Counted from the first letter of the stretch, positions 33,998 through 42,609 are shown. The stretch is 64,000 bases of DNA from JAEUOS01 sp965279115 (GCA_965279115.1 OZ257137.1:2914001-2978000); one strand, 5' to 3'. The notes: generated by a model from the sequence alone, not told the origin. Translations and numbers: made by a program.

Positions 33998-34723
33998 ATG
34001 AACCAAGCGCATTCGCAGCCGAAATCGGGGGCGTCGCTGGGCCGCGACCACGCATCGCTTGCCGAGCAGGTCGCGCGCGAGTTGCGCCAGGCCATCCTCA
34101 CGCGCCGCCGCAAGCCGGGCGACCGGCTGGTGGAGGATCGCCTCTCCGAAGAGATGGGGGTGTCGCGGGTGCCGATCCGCGAGGCCCTGCGGGTGCTCGC
34201 GGCAGAAGGCCTGGTGGATGTGCAGCCCCGTCGCGGCGCCTCGGTGGCCAATGTGTCGCCTGAAGTCGCGCGCGACCTGGTGGAAGTGCGTGCCACACTG
34301 GAAGGTCTCAACGCCCGCCTGGCCGCGCGCCATCATGAAGACGCCATCGTAGCCGAGTTGCGGCGCGTGCTTGAGGACGGCAATGCGGCGGCCCGATCAA
34401 GCAACCTGGATGACCTGGTGCGCCTGAACGGCGAATTCCACGACAAGCTCGCCGAGGCCGGGCGCAACAGCATTCTGTGGGACATCATGCGCAGCCTGCG
34501 CGAGCGCACCAGCCTGGTGTTCGCCGCCAACACCGCGGAGCGCGCCGAACAGGATTGGGATGAACACTCGCGCATCCTCGCCGCGGTGATCGACGGCGAC
34601 GAGGAACTGGCCTCGGTGCTGGCCACCCGCCACGTGCACCGTGCTGCGGAATCGGCTTTCGTAGCGGCAGCGGTGCCCCAGGTCGCCGGACCCGCCGCCG
34701 AGCCGGACGCGGCGGCCGCCTGA
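33998..34723 (+). CDS. GntR-family regulator with FCD domain
   Basis: A 241-residue repressor-type regulator from the ATG at 33998. The winged helix spans about 20-90 (LAEQVARELRQAILTRR, LSEEMGVSRVPIREALRVLAAEGLV). The C-terminal FCD domain has helix residues typical of metal/acid binding: LVEVRATLEGLNARLAA, NGEFHDKLAEA, and DEHSRILAAV. FCD GntR proteins usually sense organic acids. It is the likely regulator of the divergent HDO/ferredoxin promoters through the GTATA-N3-TATAC sites; this is inference from position and site type. Confidence 0.9.
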   Translation: MNQAHSQPKSGASLGRDHASLAEQVARELRQAILTRRRKPGDRLVEDRLSEEMGVSRVPIREALRVLAAEGLVDVQPRRGASVANVSPEVARDLVEVRATLEGLNARLAARHHEDAIVAELRRVLEDGNAAARSSNLDDLVRLNGEFHDKLAEAGRNSILWDIMRSLRERTSLVFAANTAERAEQDWDEHSRILAAVIDGDEELASVLATRHVHRAAESAFVAAAVPQVAGPAAEPDAAAA

Positions 34724-34733
34724 CGCCGGGTTT

Positions 34734-35504
34734 CTAGTAGCTCGCGGCCATCCCGGCCCGCACGTCGTTCTGTACGCCATAGGGTGCGATCGGATAGCGC
34801 AGCCCGTTTTTCGCCAGCGCCTTCATGCCCTCGATGGCGATAGGCAGAAATCGTGGCGGCAGTGCCATCAGCATCTCCTCATCCGGCACCCCGCCGTAGC
34901 GGCGCTCGGCGAAGCACGGCAACGAAAGGCTGGGTTCGCCGGTGGAAAGCGCGCGGCCCCAGGAGTCGGCACAGGCGGTTTCGCCCACCACGCTCCAGTC
35001 GAAACGCTTGTAGCCTTTCCATTGCAGGCCGTTGATGAAGATGATCATTTGCCCCGGCGTGCCGTAGATCAGGCAGATGTCGGGCGGGTCGAGGCGCCCC
35101 GACGCGAGCGGGGATACCGCCATAGCGTTGAAACGTCCTGCGGGCACCACCGACAAGGCTTCCTGGCGTTTCCTGGCGTCCTCGGGGGTGGCGTGCCACA
35201 CGCCCACGTAGTTCTTGCCGCTTTTCCACGCTTCGTCCTGCGGTCCGAGCCCGATGACGGCGCGGCATTGCGCGCCCACCAGATCCTGCGCCGTGATGCC
35301 CACCGTCCAGCCCAGGCGCGCGGCCATGCCGACGATCTGGTCGGTGGTGTGGATGGCGGTCGGGCGCCGCAGCTTCGGGATCGCCTTGAGACCTTCCTCC
35401 GACTCGAACAACTTCATTCCGATCGGTGTGGTTTTCAGGCGCAACAACGCGTTCAGGTCCGCGGTGAGGGCAGGCCAGTCGAATGGGGTGGTGCTCGCTT
35501 CCAT
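34734..35504 (-). CDS. DUF169-family protein
   Basis: A 256-residue protein of the DUF169 type: LTADLNALLRLKTTPIGMKLFE at the N-terminus, then QDLVGAQCRAVIGLG, and GETACADSWGRALSTGEPSLSLPCFAERRYGG. The three conserved cysteines (about 98, 177 and 197) could bind a metal or cluster. The family has no established activity. It is convergent with the gntR-type gene with an 10-base gap, and is monocistronic. Confidence 0.85.
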   Translation of the reverse strand: MEASTTPFDWPALTADLNALLRLKTTPIGMKLFESEEGLKAIPKLRRPTAIHTTDQIVGMAARLGWTVGITAQDLVGAQCRAVIGLGPQDEAWKSGKNYVGVWHATPEDARKRQEALSVVPAGRFNAMAVSPLASGRLDPPDICLIYGTPGQMIIFINGLQWKGYKRFDWSVVGETACADSWGRALSTGEPSLSLPCFAERRYGGVPDEEMLMALPPRFLPIAIEGMKALAKNGLRYPIAPYGVQNDVRAGMAASY

Positions 35505-35669
35505 GCGCGAAGTCTCCGTCGGGTATGCACCCGTGCCGGAATGCGCGGATGCCGGAGCATCATAGCGAAACCGGCGCGATGACTGGATCGGAAGCGGTCT
35601 CCCGTGGGTACACCTGTGCCGACGCGCGCCGGCACGCGGCAGGTAAAGCGGAGCGATCCCGCCGTGTCT

Positions 35670-35891
35670 TCAGACGCTGCGGATGTGTGCGACCGAACTG
35701 CCAGGTGTGCGCTCGATGCGCGCCGGGCCCAGGTGCAGTCCTTCGGCCAGCGCGAACAGGGTTTCGACGATGCGCTCCGCGCTGTGCATATGGGCACGCG
35801 CCTGCGCGACGTCGCCGGCATTGAGGCCGCTGTCGTCCAGCCAGGATTCGTCCGGGCTACGGCTTTGCGAGGGCATGATGGAGGCGGACAT
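35670..35891 (-). CDS. Small 73-residue protein (paralogue of 36183..36404)
   Basis: A 73-residue protein from the ATG at 35891, preceded by AAGGA at eight bases. The central segment WLDDSGLNAGDVAQARAH is nearly the same as in the gene at 36183..36404; 36 of 73 positions are identical by hand count with no gaps. It has no signal peptide, cysteine or membrane segment and is probably helical. The family and function are unknown. It is the last gene of a three-gene minus-strand set. Confidence 0.75.
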   Translation of the reverse strand: MSASIMPSQSRSPDESWLDDSGLNAGDVAQARAHMHSAERIVETLFALAEGLHLGPARIERTPGSSVAHIRSV

Positions 35892-36004
35892 GGGGTTCTT
35901 CCTTATGTGTGAGAGCGACGCAATGCCTTGACTACGGCCGCACGTCGGAAAAAGGCAGGGCGAATGTCGGCCGGCCGGCCTGCAATACCGCCCGTTCGTC
36001 GATC

Positions 36005-36151
36005 CTAGAAGCGCGGACGCGAGCGTCGCGACCATTCCTGCATGCGGTGTTCGAGGTCTGCGCAGTCGGCAGCGCCGGCCAGGTAGCTTTCGAGTTCCCA
36101 GTCGGTCGGGTTCAGAAACAGGTGCAGCCAGTGCTTGATTCTTGAGGTCAT
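36005..36151 (-). CDS. DUF3563-like 48-residue protein
   Basis: A 48-residue protein from the ATG at 36151. It begins MTSRIKHWLHLFLNPTD and continues with ESYLAGAADCADLEHRMQEW, which resembles the YLAxAxDxxDLExRxR pattern of DUF3563, a small-protein family frequent in Burkholderiales. The function is unknown. It lies between two 73-residue paralogues, with 31 bases to the upstream gene and 113 to the downstream one. Confidence 0.7.
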   Translation of the reverse strand: MTSRIKHWLHLFLNPTDWELESYLAGAADCADLEHRMQEWSRRSRPRF

Positions 36152-36182
36152 GGTCGGGTTCCGGAGAGATGAATGACGTGGA

Positions 36183-36404
36183 TCAGACGCTGCGCGCGTG
36201 CGCGGGCATGCCGGACAAGCCGGCGTCGAGGCGGGTCGGACCCAGGCGCAGCGCGGCGAAGATGGCGAAAGCGCCGTTGACCAGGCGTTCGGCGCTTTGC
36301 CAGTGGGCGCGCGCCTGCGCAATATCGCCAGCGTTGAGGCCGCTATGGTCGAGCCACTGGCCGATCGGCGAGGCACCGGTGATGGATGAGGACGGGAAGT
36401 TCAT
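36183..36404 (-). CDS. Small 73-residue protein (paralogue of 35670..35891)
   Basis: A 73-residue protein from the ATG at 36404, preceded by AAAGGAAC. The shared core is WLDHSGLNAGDIAQARAH followed by SAERLV, and both paralogues end ARSV or IRSV. This points to duplication within the operon around a DUF3563-like gene. It is the first gene of the set, opposite a LysR gene across a palindrome-rich 177-base region. The function is unknown. Confidence 0.75.
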   Translation of the reverse strand: MNFPSSSITGASPIGQWLDHSGLNAGDIAQARAHWQSAERLVNGAFAIFAALRLGPTRLDAGLSGMPAHARSV

Positions 36405-36439
36405 GGCAAGTTCCTTTCAAGAAGTTGAATTCCGCAATG

Positions 36440-36452
36440 CACCATGATGGTG
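36440..36452. promoter_or_regulatory. Palindrome CACCAT-G-ATGGTG
   Basis: A perfect 13-base palindrome 36 bases upstream of the small-protein operon start. It may be an operator within the transcribed leader. Confidence 0.35.
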
Positions 36453-36464
36453 AATGTGAAATAA

Positions 36465-36482
36465 ATACATGAAATCATGTAT
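36465..36482. promoter_or_regulatory. 18-bp perfect palindrome in small-protein promoter
   Basis: ATACATGAAATCATGTAT is symmetrical over all 18 bases. On the minus strand it sits in the spacer between TTGAGA and a TTTATT-like -10 element, so a bound protein would block the small-protein promoter. Confidence 0.5.
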
Positions 36483-36515
36483 CTCAACGCTTGTATGAGT
36501 GATATTGGGCCATTA

Positions 36516-36532
36516 TTGTTGCATTGCAACAA
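36516..36532. promoter_or_regulatory. LysR-type box TTGTTGC-ATT-GCAACAA
   Basis: A perfect 17-base palindrome of the T-N11-A type lying 50 bases upstream of the LysR gene start at 36582 and upstream of the divergent small-protein operon. It probably serves autoregulation and divergent control. Confidence 0.55.
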
Positions 36533-36581
36533 GTGATTTATTATGATGAGCAGACATAGAAATCCTTAGCCTGGAAAGCGC

Positions 36582-37541
36582 ATGCCCAAATCCCTGCCGC
36601 CGCTCAATGCGTTACGCGCGTTCGAAGCCGCCGCGCGTCATCGCAGCATCCGCCGCGCCGCCGAGGAACTGCATGTGACGTCCGCGGCGATCAGCCAGCA
36701 GGTGAAGCTGCTGGAGGATTACCTCGGCGTACGGCTGTTCCAGCGCGTCAACCGTGGCCTGACGCTGACCCCCGAGGCCGAGGCATCGGTCGGTCGCCTG
36801 CGCGAAGGGTTCGACGCCCTGGCCGGTGCGGTCGATCTCATGCATGCGCAACACGGCGTGGAACGGGTGCGGGTGGGGGCCGCCCCGACCTTCGCCGGCA
36901 AATGGCTCGCGCCACGCATCAGCGGCTTTTGCAGCGCCTTTCCGGACACCGATGTGCGCATCGCCGCCGATGTTCGATTCATCGACCCGCGCCAGCCGCC
37001 CGCCGAAGGCGCCATCGCCCGTCCCGGCATGGCCGGCGAGGACTTCGACATCGCGATTCGCTTTGGATCAGGGGCCTATCCCGGCTGGCGGGTGGACAAG
37101 CTGTTCGGTGTTGCCGCGACGCCGCTGTGCAGTCCGCGCCTGATGGAAGGGCCGCACCCGTTGCGCAGCCCGGCGGATTTGCGCCATCACACCCTGCTGC
37201 ACGACGACACGGTGTCCTTCGAGCAGGGAGGCATCGACTGGAATACCTGGCTCAAGGCGGCGGGGGTGCGCAATATCGACACCCATCGCGGCGCGCGCTT
37301 CAACCATGCCGTGCTGGGACTCGAGGCCGCCATCGACGGCGCCGGTGTGGTGCTGAGCTATCCGGCGCTTGCCTCGTCCGACCTGGCGCAGGGGCGCCTG
37401 ATCGCGCCGTTCGACCTGGAAGTCGAAGTCGACTACGCCTACTACGCGCTGAGCACGGAATCAGCGGACCTGTCGCCGCGCGTGGCCGCGTTTCGCGATT
37501 GGCTGATCGGCGCGGCCGGCACGCCGGCCGCAGTGCATTAA
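36582..37541 (+). CDS. LysR-family regulator, GcvA-like
   Basis: A 319-residue LysR protein. The DNA-binding domain LPPLNALRAFEAAARHRSIRRAAEELHVTSAAISQQVKLLE is typical of the GcvA group, as is LGVRLFQRVNRGLTLTPEAE. The effector domain contains WLAPRISGFCSAFPDTDVRI and EDFDIAIRFGSGAYPGW. It is divergent from the small-protein operon. The inducer is unknown. Confidence 0.92.
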   Translation: MPKSLPPLNALRAFEAAARHRSIRRAAEELHVTSAAISQQVKLLEDYLGVRLFQRVNRGLTLTPEAEASVGRLREGFDALAGAVDLMHAQHGVERVRVGAAPTFAGKWLAPRISGFCSAFPDTDVRIAADVRFIDPRQPPAEGAIARPGMAGEDFDIAIRFGSGAYPGWRVDKLFGVAATPLCSPRLMEGPHPLRSPADLRHHTLLHDDTVSFEQGGIDWNTWLKAAGVRNIDTHRGARFNHAVLGLEAAIDGAGVVLSYPALASSDLAQGRLIAPFDLEVEVDYAYYALSTESADLSPRVAAFRDWLIGAAGTPAAVH

Positions 37542-37567
37542 AGGCGCGTGCGTGTCCGGGCGCTTGC

Positions 37568-38761
37568 CTAGCCGAGCGCCCCGGCCCTGCGCAACGCCGC
37601 AAGTTCTGCATCACCCAGCGAAAGCACTTCGCGCAAGACCTCGTCGGTATGCTGGCCGAGGGTTGGCGAAGGGGTCCGCACACCGCCCGGGGTGGCCGAA
37701 AGGCGCACCGGCGCGCCGACCATCTGCATCTTGCCGGCCACCGGGTGCTCCAGTTCCACCAGCGCGCCGCGTGCCTTCACCTGCGGGTGGTTGACCGCCT
37801 CGGCCAGGTTGTTGATGGCGCCCATCGGAATGCCGTTGCCGACCAGCAGCTTCTCCCACTCCTCGTAGGTGCGGGTCAGGAACACCTGCTGCAGTTCCTC
37901 GATCAGCTGCGCGCGGTTGAGGTCGCGGTTGCGATTGCTGTTGAAACGCGGATCGTTGGCCATGTCCGGCCGGCCGATCAGCGGGCAGAACACCTGCCAG
38001 AGCTTCTCGCTGCCCACCGCCAGCGCCAGGTCTCGGGTCTTGGTGCGGAAGGTCTGGTAGGGCAGGAGCGCCTTGTAGGCCGTGCCCATCGGCTCGGGCA
38101 CCACGCCGTCGGTAAGGTAGCTGCCGATCATCGTGCCGAGCAGGCCCAGCTGGCCTTCGAGCATGGAGACGTCCACATACTGGCCTGCGCCGGTCTTTTC
38201 CTTCACGCGCAGCGCCAGCATGATGCCGAAGGCCGCGTTCATGCCCGCGGTGAGGTCGGCGATCGAGGTGCCGGCGCGCGCGCCGCTGGAGCCGGGCTCG
38301 CCGGTCACGCTGATCATGCCGCTCTCGGCCTGCACGATCAGGTCGAGCGCGGCGCGATCGCGGTAGGGGCCATCCTGGCCGAAGCCCGAGATCGAGCAGA
38401 ACACGATGCCGGGATTGCGCTTCTTCGCCACTTCATAGCCCAGGCCGAGACGGTTCAATACGCCCACCCGGTAGTTCTCCAGCACCACGTCGCAATTCTC
38501 GACCAGGCGCAGGAAAGTCTCGCACCCGTCGGGGTTCTTGAAGTCCAGCACGATGCCGCGCTTGTTGCGGTGCAGGCTGGTGAAGTATGCGGTTTCGCCG
38601 CCCGGCAACGGCGAGCCCCAGGCGCGCGAAATGTCGCCCCGCTCCGGTGGCTCGATCTTGATGACCTGCGCGCCGTAGTCGGCCAGCATGGTCGAGCAGA
38701 ACGGGCCGGCCAGGGCGTGGGAGAGGTCCAGGACCTTGACGTCTTCGAGGGGCATGCGCAC
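37568..38761 (-). CDS. CaiB/BaiF-family (type III) CoA-transferase
   Basis: A 397-residue CoA-transferase from the GTG at 38761, chosen because AGGA is about nine bases upstream; an ATG at 38755 is also possible. It begins DVKVLDLSHALAGPFCSTMLADYGAQVIKIEPP. The catalytic Asp lies in ALDLIVQAESGMI. Other family marks are GSPLPGGETAYFTSLHRNKRGIVLD and GQDGPYRDRAA. It moves CoA between carboxylic acids. No clear partner enzyme adjoins, so the substrate is open. Confidence 0.92.
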   Translation of the reverse strand: MRMPLEDVKVLDLSHALAGPFCSTMLADYGAQVIKIEPPERGDISRAWGSPLPGGETAYFTSLHRNKRGIVLDFKNPDGCETFLRLVENCDVVLENYRVGVLNRLGLGYEVAKKRNPGIVFCSISGFGQDGPYRDRAALDLIVQAESGMISVTGEPGSSGARAGTSIADLTAGMNAAFGIMLALRVKEKTGAGQYVDVSMLEGQLGLLGTMIGSYLTDGVVPEPMGTAYKALLPYQTFRTKTRDLALAVGSEKLWQVFCPLIGRPDMANDPRFNSNRNRDLNRAQLIEELQQVFLTRTYEEWEKLLVGNGIPMGAINNLAEAVNHPQVKARGALVELEHPVAGKMQMVGAPVRLSATPGGVRTPSPTLGQHTDEVLREVLSLGDAELAALRRAGALG

Positions 38762-38891
38762 TGGTTGGGTTCCTGAGGGCGTTCGGAAGGCCTCGGATTC
38801 TACCCGCGGGTCTGTCGCTTCAATCGGCCCTGAGCGTTCGGCGGAGGCATGTCGTTACAATCGAACACGAACATCAACCTCGGAACGTGCC

Positions 38892-39464
38892 ATGCGGCTC
38901 ACGATTCATCGTTCGGATGGCAAGTCGGGCAAGTACTTTCAAGACGACGCCGGCCGCGCGGCCATATTGTCCCGCCGCCTGAATCCGGCAACCTTGTTCA
39001 CCACCGGCCCCATCGTGATTGGCATCCTCAATCCGTTCACCATTCTCAACGCCGACGAAGTCTGCTGGGTAGAGGCGGAAACCGAGCTCGAATTGCCGAA
39101 CGCGCTTCCGCCCGGCGTGGAAAGCCTGCGCAAGCTCGCCGGTCGCGACGAGTACGAGAACATCCTTGCGCGCCAGTGGCCGCGCTGGCGGCAGACCGCA
39201 AGCGCGCCCAGGGATCTGATGGAAGCCCTGGTGGAGCTCGCCTTCAAGGGCGGTGCATCGCTCTACCTGCACGTGATCGGCCAGGTAACCAAGGCGCCCC
39301 TGACCGACCTCATCTTCAGCCAGCCGGCCGTGACGGCCTCGTTCGAGCCGCACGGCACCGCGTTCATCAACCCGCGCAGCATCGTCCGCGCCCGGGTGTA
39401 CCACAGCCTGCAGAGCGTCCAGTATCCGGCCGGTCTGTGGTGCCTCGAGGCGGACGACATCTGA
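38892..39464 (+). CDS. Hypothetical protein, 190 residues
   Basis: A 190-residue protein from the ATG at 38892. I do not recognise its family. It begins MRLTIHRSDGKSGKYFQDDAG and contains a beta-rich stretch (LFTTGPIVIGILNPFTILNA) and a predicted helical middle. Two cysteines (in EVCWVE and LWCLEA) are present. There is no signal peptide. It lies 47 bases before the AcuI-like gene and may be co-transcribed with it. Confidence 0.7.
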   Translation: MRLTIHRSDGKSGKYFQDDAGRAAILSRRLNPATLFTTGPIVIGILNPFTILNADEVCWVEAETELELPNALPPGVESLRKLAGRDEYENILARQWPRWRQTASAPRDLMEALVELAFKGGASLYLHVIGQVTKAPLTDLIFSQPAVTASFEPHGTAFINPRSIVRARVYHSLQSVQYPAGLWCLEADDI

Positions 39465-39511
39465 CGCCACACCGCGAAGCGTACGCGTTACCCAACCGGA
39501 TAGCCACGACA

Positions 39512-40498
39512 ATGCCGACCTTCCAAGCCTATCGCATCCACGCCGCACAACCCGTGCCCGAAGGGCGCTTTGAAACCCTGGGTTACGACGCGCTCTCGCC
39601 GGGCAATGTGCTGATCCGCGTGGCCTATTCGAGCGTCAACTTCAAGGATGCGCTGGCCAATGCCGGCCGCAATGGCCTGATCCGCGAGTTTCCGCGTATC
39701 GGCGGCATCGACGTGGTCGGCACCATTGAAGCCTCGGCGGATCCCGGCCTGGCCGTCGGCACGCAGGTGGTCGTGCACGGTTTCGGCATCGGTATCGACC
39801 ATGACGGCGGCTATGCGCAGGTTGCGCGCGTGCCGGCCGAATGGGTGCTGCCGCTGCCCGCCGGCCTTTCGATGATCGATGTGGCGACCATCGGCGTGGC
39901 GGGCTATACCGCGGCCCTGTCCCTGGACATCATGGAGCTCAACGGGTTGACGCCGCAAGCGGGCCCGGTGGCGGTTACCGGCGCGACCGGCGGGGTGGCG
40001 AGCTTCGCCATCGACATGCTGTCAGCGCGCGGCTATCGCGTGTCGGCGATCACCGGCAAGGCGGAAGAGGCCGATTACCTCCGGACCTTGGGCGCGGCCG
40101 AGGTGTTGCCGCGCGAGACCTTCGGTCCGGGCAAGAAACCGCTCGACCGCGCGGCATGGGCCGGGGGCGTGGATTCGGTGGGCGGCGAAACGCTCGCCGC
40201 GATGATCCGTGCCATGCAGATCAATGGCGTGGTGGCCGCATTTGGCAACGCCGCCGGGGCCGAACTGCCAACCACAGTGCTGCCATTCATCCTGCGCGGG
40301 GTGCGCTTGCTGGGCATCAATGGCAACAGCCCGATGCCCTTGCGTACCCGCATCTGGAACCGCATCGCCACCGACCTCCGGCCGCGTCACATCGAATCCA
40401 TCCGCCGGGTGATCGGCATGAAGCAGTTGCCGGCATCCCTGGCGCAGGTGCTCTCCGGCGGGGCTAGAGGGCGCTTCGTGGTCGACATGCAGGCTTGA
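39512..40498 (+). CDS. acuI: AcuI/YhdH-like acrylyl-CoA reductase (MDR family)
   Basis: A 328-residue NADPH-dependent medium-chain reductase without zinc-ligand cysteines. MPTFQAYRIHAA, YSSVNFKDALANAGRNGLIREFPRIGGIDVVG, and VTGATGGVASFAIDMLSARGY (Rossmann loop) are the YhdH/AcuI pattern; GGVDSVGGETLA and LLGINGNSPMP also fit. AcuI reduces acryloyl-CoA to propanoyl-CoA in 3-hydroxypropionate and DMSP metabolism. Whether this enzyme does so cannot be read from context. Confidence 0.88.
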   Translation: MPTFQAYRIHAAQPVPEGRFETLGYDALSPGNVLIRVAYSSVNFKDALANAGRNGLIREFPRIGGIDVVGTIEASADPGLAVGTQVVVHGFGIGIDHDGGYAQVARVPAEWVLPLPAGLSMIDVATIGVAGYTAALSLDIMELNGLTPQAGPVAVTGATGGVASFAIDMLSARGYRVSAITGKAEEADYLRTLGAAEVLPRETFGPGKKPLDRAAWAGGVDSVGGETLAAMIRAMQINGVVAAFGNAAGAELPTTVLPFILRGVRLLGINGNSPMPLRTRIWNRIATDLRPRHIESIRRVIGMKQLPASLAQVLSGGARGRFVVDMQA

Positions 40499-40513
40499 GC
40501 CTGGCGTCGCGGG

Positions 40514-41476
40514 CTACTCCATCTTTGCGCCGGCCCGCTTGATGACGGCCTCCCACTTCGGGATTTCCTTCTTCATGTAGGCGGAAAAGTCCGCCGGCGA
40601 TCCGGGCGAGGGTTCGAAGCCCAGCGCGAAGTAGGTGTCCTTGATGGTTTGCGAGTTGAGAGCCTTGTTGAGTTCCGCGTTGAGACGGCCGAGAACTTCC
40701 GGTGGCAGGCCGGAGGGCCCGATCAGGCCGCCCCACGCGAGCGTTTCGTAACCGGGCACGCCGGACTCGGCGATGGTGGGCATGTCGGGAAAGGTCGGCG
40801 AGCGCTTCAGGCCGGAGACGGCGATGCCACGTACCCGGCCGGACTTGACATGCGAACCCACCGAAGAGAGGTTGTCGAAAATCAGGTCGGCCTGGCCGCC
40901 GATCAGGTCGGTGATCGCGGCCGGGCTGCCGCGGTAGGGCACATGCAGCATGAACGTGCCGGTCATGGCCTTGAACAGTTCGCCGCCCAGGTGGCCGGTA
41001 TTGCCGGCGCCACCCGAGGCCATCACCAGCTTGCCGGGGCTCTTCCTGGCCAGGGCGATCAGGTCTTTCACCGACTTCACCGGCAGGTTGTTGTTGACCG
41101 CCAGCATGTTCTGCACCGCGCCCGCCATGCCGATCAGCGTGAGATCGCGGTCCGGGTCGTAGGGCAGCCTGGCGATCATGAAGCGGTTGGTGGTGAGCGA
41201 GCCGATGTTGCCGTAGCCCAGGGTGTAGCCGTCGGGCGCCGACTTGGCGATGGCTTCGGTGCCCACCGTGGCAGAGGCGCCTGGGCGATTGTCGATGACG
41301 ATGGCCACGCCCAGGCCCTTGGCCATTTCCTGCATCAGGGGGCGCATGATGTTGTCGGGCGAGGAACCCGGCGCATACGGAACGATGGCCTTGATCGGCC
41401 GTTCGGGCCAGGCCGAAAACGCCGGGACTACGACCAGCAGGGTGAGAAGGGCGGCGAGCCGGCAGGTGAATCGCAT
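40514..41476 (-). CDS. Bug-family periplasmic receptor
   Basis: A 320-residue Bug receptor. The signal peptide (about 21 residues, ending VPAFSA) is followed by WPERPIKAIVPYAPGSSPD, DNRPGASATVGTEAIAK, DGYTLGYGNIGSLTTN, and LHVPYRGSPAAITDLIGG. It is transcribed away from a second Bug gene at 41623 with a 146-base divergent region between, so both may answer to one regulator. The ligand is unknown. Confidence 0.9.
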   Translation of the reverse strand: MRFTCRLAALLTLLVVVPAFSAWPERPIKAIVPYAPGSSPDNIMRPLMQEMAKGLGVAIVIDNRPGASATVGTEAIAKSAPDGYTLGYGNIGSLTTNRFMIARLPYDPDRDLTLIGMAGAVQNMLAVNNNLPVKSVKDLIALARKSPGKLVMASGGAGNTGHLGGELFKAMTGTFMLHVPYRGSPAAITDLIGGQADLIFDNLSSVGSHVKSGRVRGIAVSGLKRSPTFPDMPTIAESGVPGYETLAWGGLIGPSGLPPEVLGRLNAELNKALNSQTIKDTYFALGFEPSPGSPADFSAYMKKEIPKWEAVIKRAGAKME

Positions 41477-41622
41477 GAGGTGCTCCAGACCGAAAAAGGT
41501 TCAAGCGTACAGGATTCGCGCGTTGTTTGGCGCGCCGCAACATCGGCGCGCCGCGACATTCCGATTGCTGCGTGCTACGCTGGCTGTCAGGGCGGCACCG
41601 ATCGTCTGCGAGGAGGACAAAC

Positions 41623-42591
41623 ATGAAGATGGCGTTGCGTCGGTGGGTGTCGGCTGCGGCCTTGTCGCTTTTCTCAGTGGCGGTATCCGCCCAGCAATGG
41701 CCGGTGCGCCCCGTCAAGCTGATCATTCCCTATCCGCCCGGCGGTCAGACCGACATCATTTCGCGCTGGCTGGCCGACAAGCTCACGCCTGTGCTGGGCC
41801 AGCCTGTGGTGCCGGAAAACCGCGCCGGCGCACAGGGCAGTGTCGGCCTGCAGGCGGCGAAGAACGCGCCGGCGGATGGCTACACCTTCGTCTACACCAA
41901 TGTGTCGAACATCTCGATCAACCCGCACATCCAGGCCAACCTGCCGTATGACGGGCAGCGTGATTTCGCAACCGTCACGCAACTGGGCTTGTCGGTGCTG
42001 GCGATGGTGGTGCCGACCTCGCTTAACCTGAAGACCCTGCCGCAATTCATCGACTACGCGAAGCGCAACCCGGGAAAGGCGAGTTTTGCCTCGTTTGGCA
42101 ACGGCTCCTCATCGCACGTGTACGGAGAAATGCTCAAGGGTGCCGCCGGCCTCGACATGACGCACGTGGCCTACAAGGGCGCCGGCCCCGCCGTGCAGGA
42201 CATCATTGCCGGCCATGCGCAAATGGGCATACACGACCTGGCCTCGGTGGCCGCCGGCCTGGCCGGTTCACGCCTGGTGGCGCTGGCCGTCACCGGGCCG
42301 AAACGCTGGCCGGCCTTGCCCGACCTGCCCACCTTCGCCGAGCAGGGTTACCCGCTTGACATCGCCGGATGGAACGGTATTCAGGCGCCCGCCGGCACAC
42401 CGCGCGCGGTGGTCGAACGCATGAGCGCGGAAATCAACCGCATCATCCAGACGCCGGAAGGGCGCGAGCAGATCCTCAAGTACGGCTTGCTGGTCACCGG
42501 CACGACGCCGGACGAATTCGCCGAGATCATCCGTCGCGACACGCCACGCTGGGGTGATGTCATTCGCCGCGCCGGGATCAAGGGCGACTAG
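41623..42591 (+). CDS. Bug-family periplasmic receptor
   Basis: A 322-residue Bug receptor from the ATG at 41623 (AGGAGGA just upstream); an in-frame ATG two codons later is possible. The signal peptide ends VSAQQ, followed by WPVRPVKLIIPYPPGGQTDI, ENRAGAQGSVGLQAAK, DGYTFVYTNVSNISIN and THVAYKGAGPAVQDII. It is convergent with the lactonase gene 42610..43548 (18-base gap). The ligand is unknown. Confidence 0.9.
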   Translation: MKMALRRWVSAAALSLFSVAVSAQQWPVRPVKLIIPYPPGGQTDIISRWLADKLTPVLGQPVVPENRAGAQGSVGLQAAKNAPADGYTFVYTNVSNISINPHIQANLPYDGQRDFATVTQLGLSVLAMVVPTSLNLKTLPQFIDYAKRNPGKASFASFGNGSSSHVYGEMLKGAAGLDMTHVAYKGAGPAVQDIIAGHAQMGIHDLASVAAGLAGSRLVALAVTGPKRWPALPDLPTFAEQGYPLDIAGWNGIQAPAGTPRAVVERMSAEINRIIQTPEGREQILKYGLLVTGTTPDEFAEIIRRDTPRWGDVIRRAGIKGD

Positions 42592-42609
42592 GAGCGGTGT
42601 CGCGGGCCT

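Noticed and set aside
36902..38776. Plus-strand open frame over the LysR 3' half and CaiB gene
   Set aside because: It crosses two well-supported genes on different strands and shows no domain.
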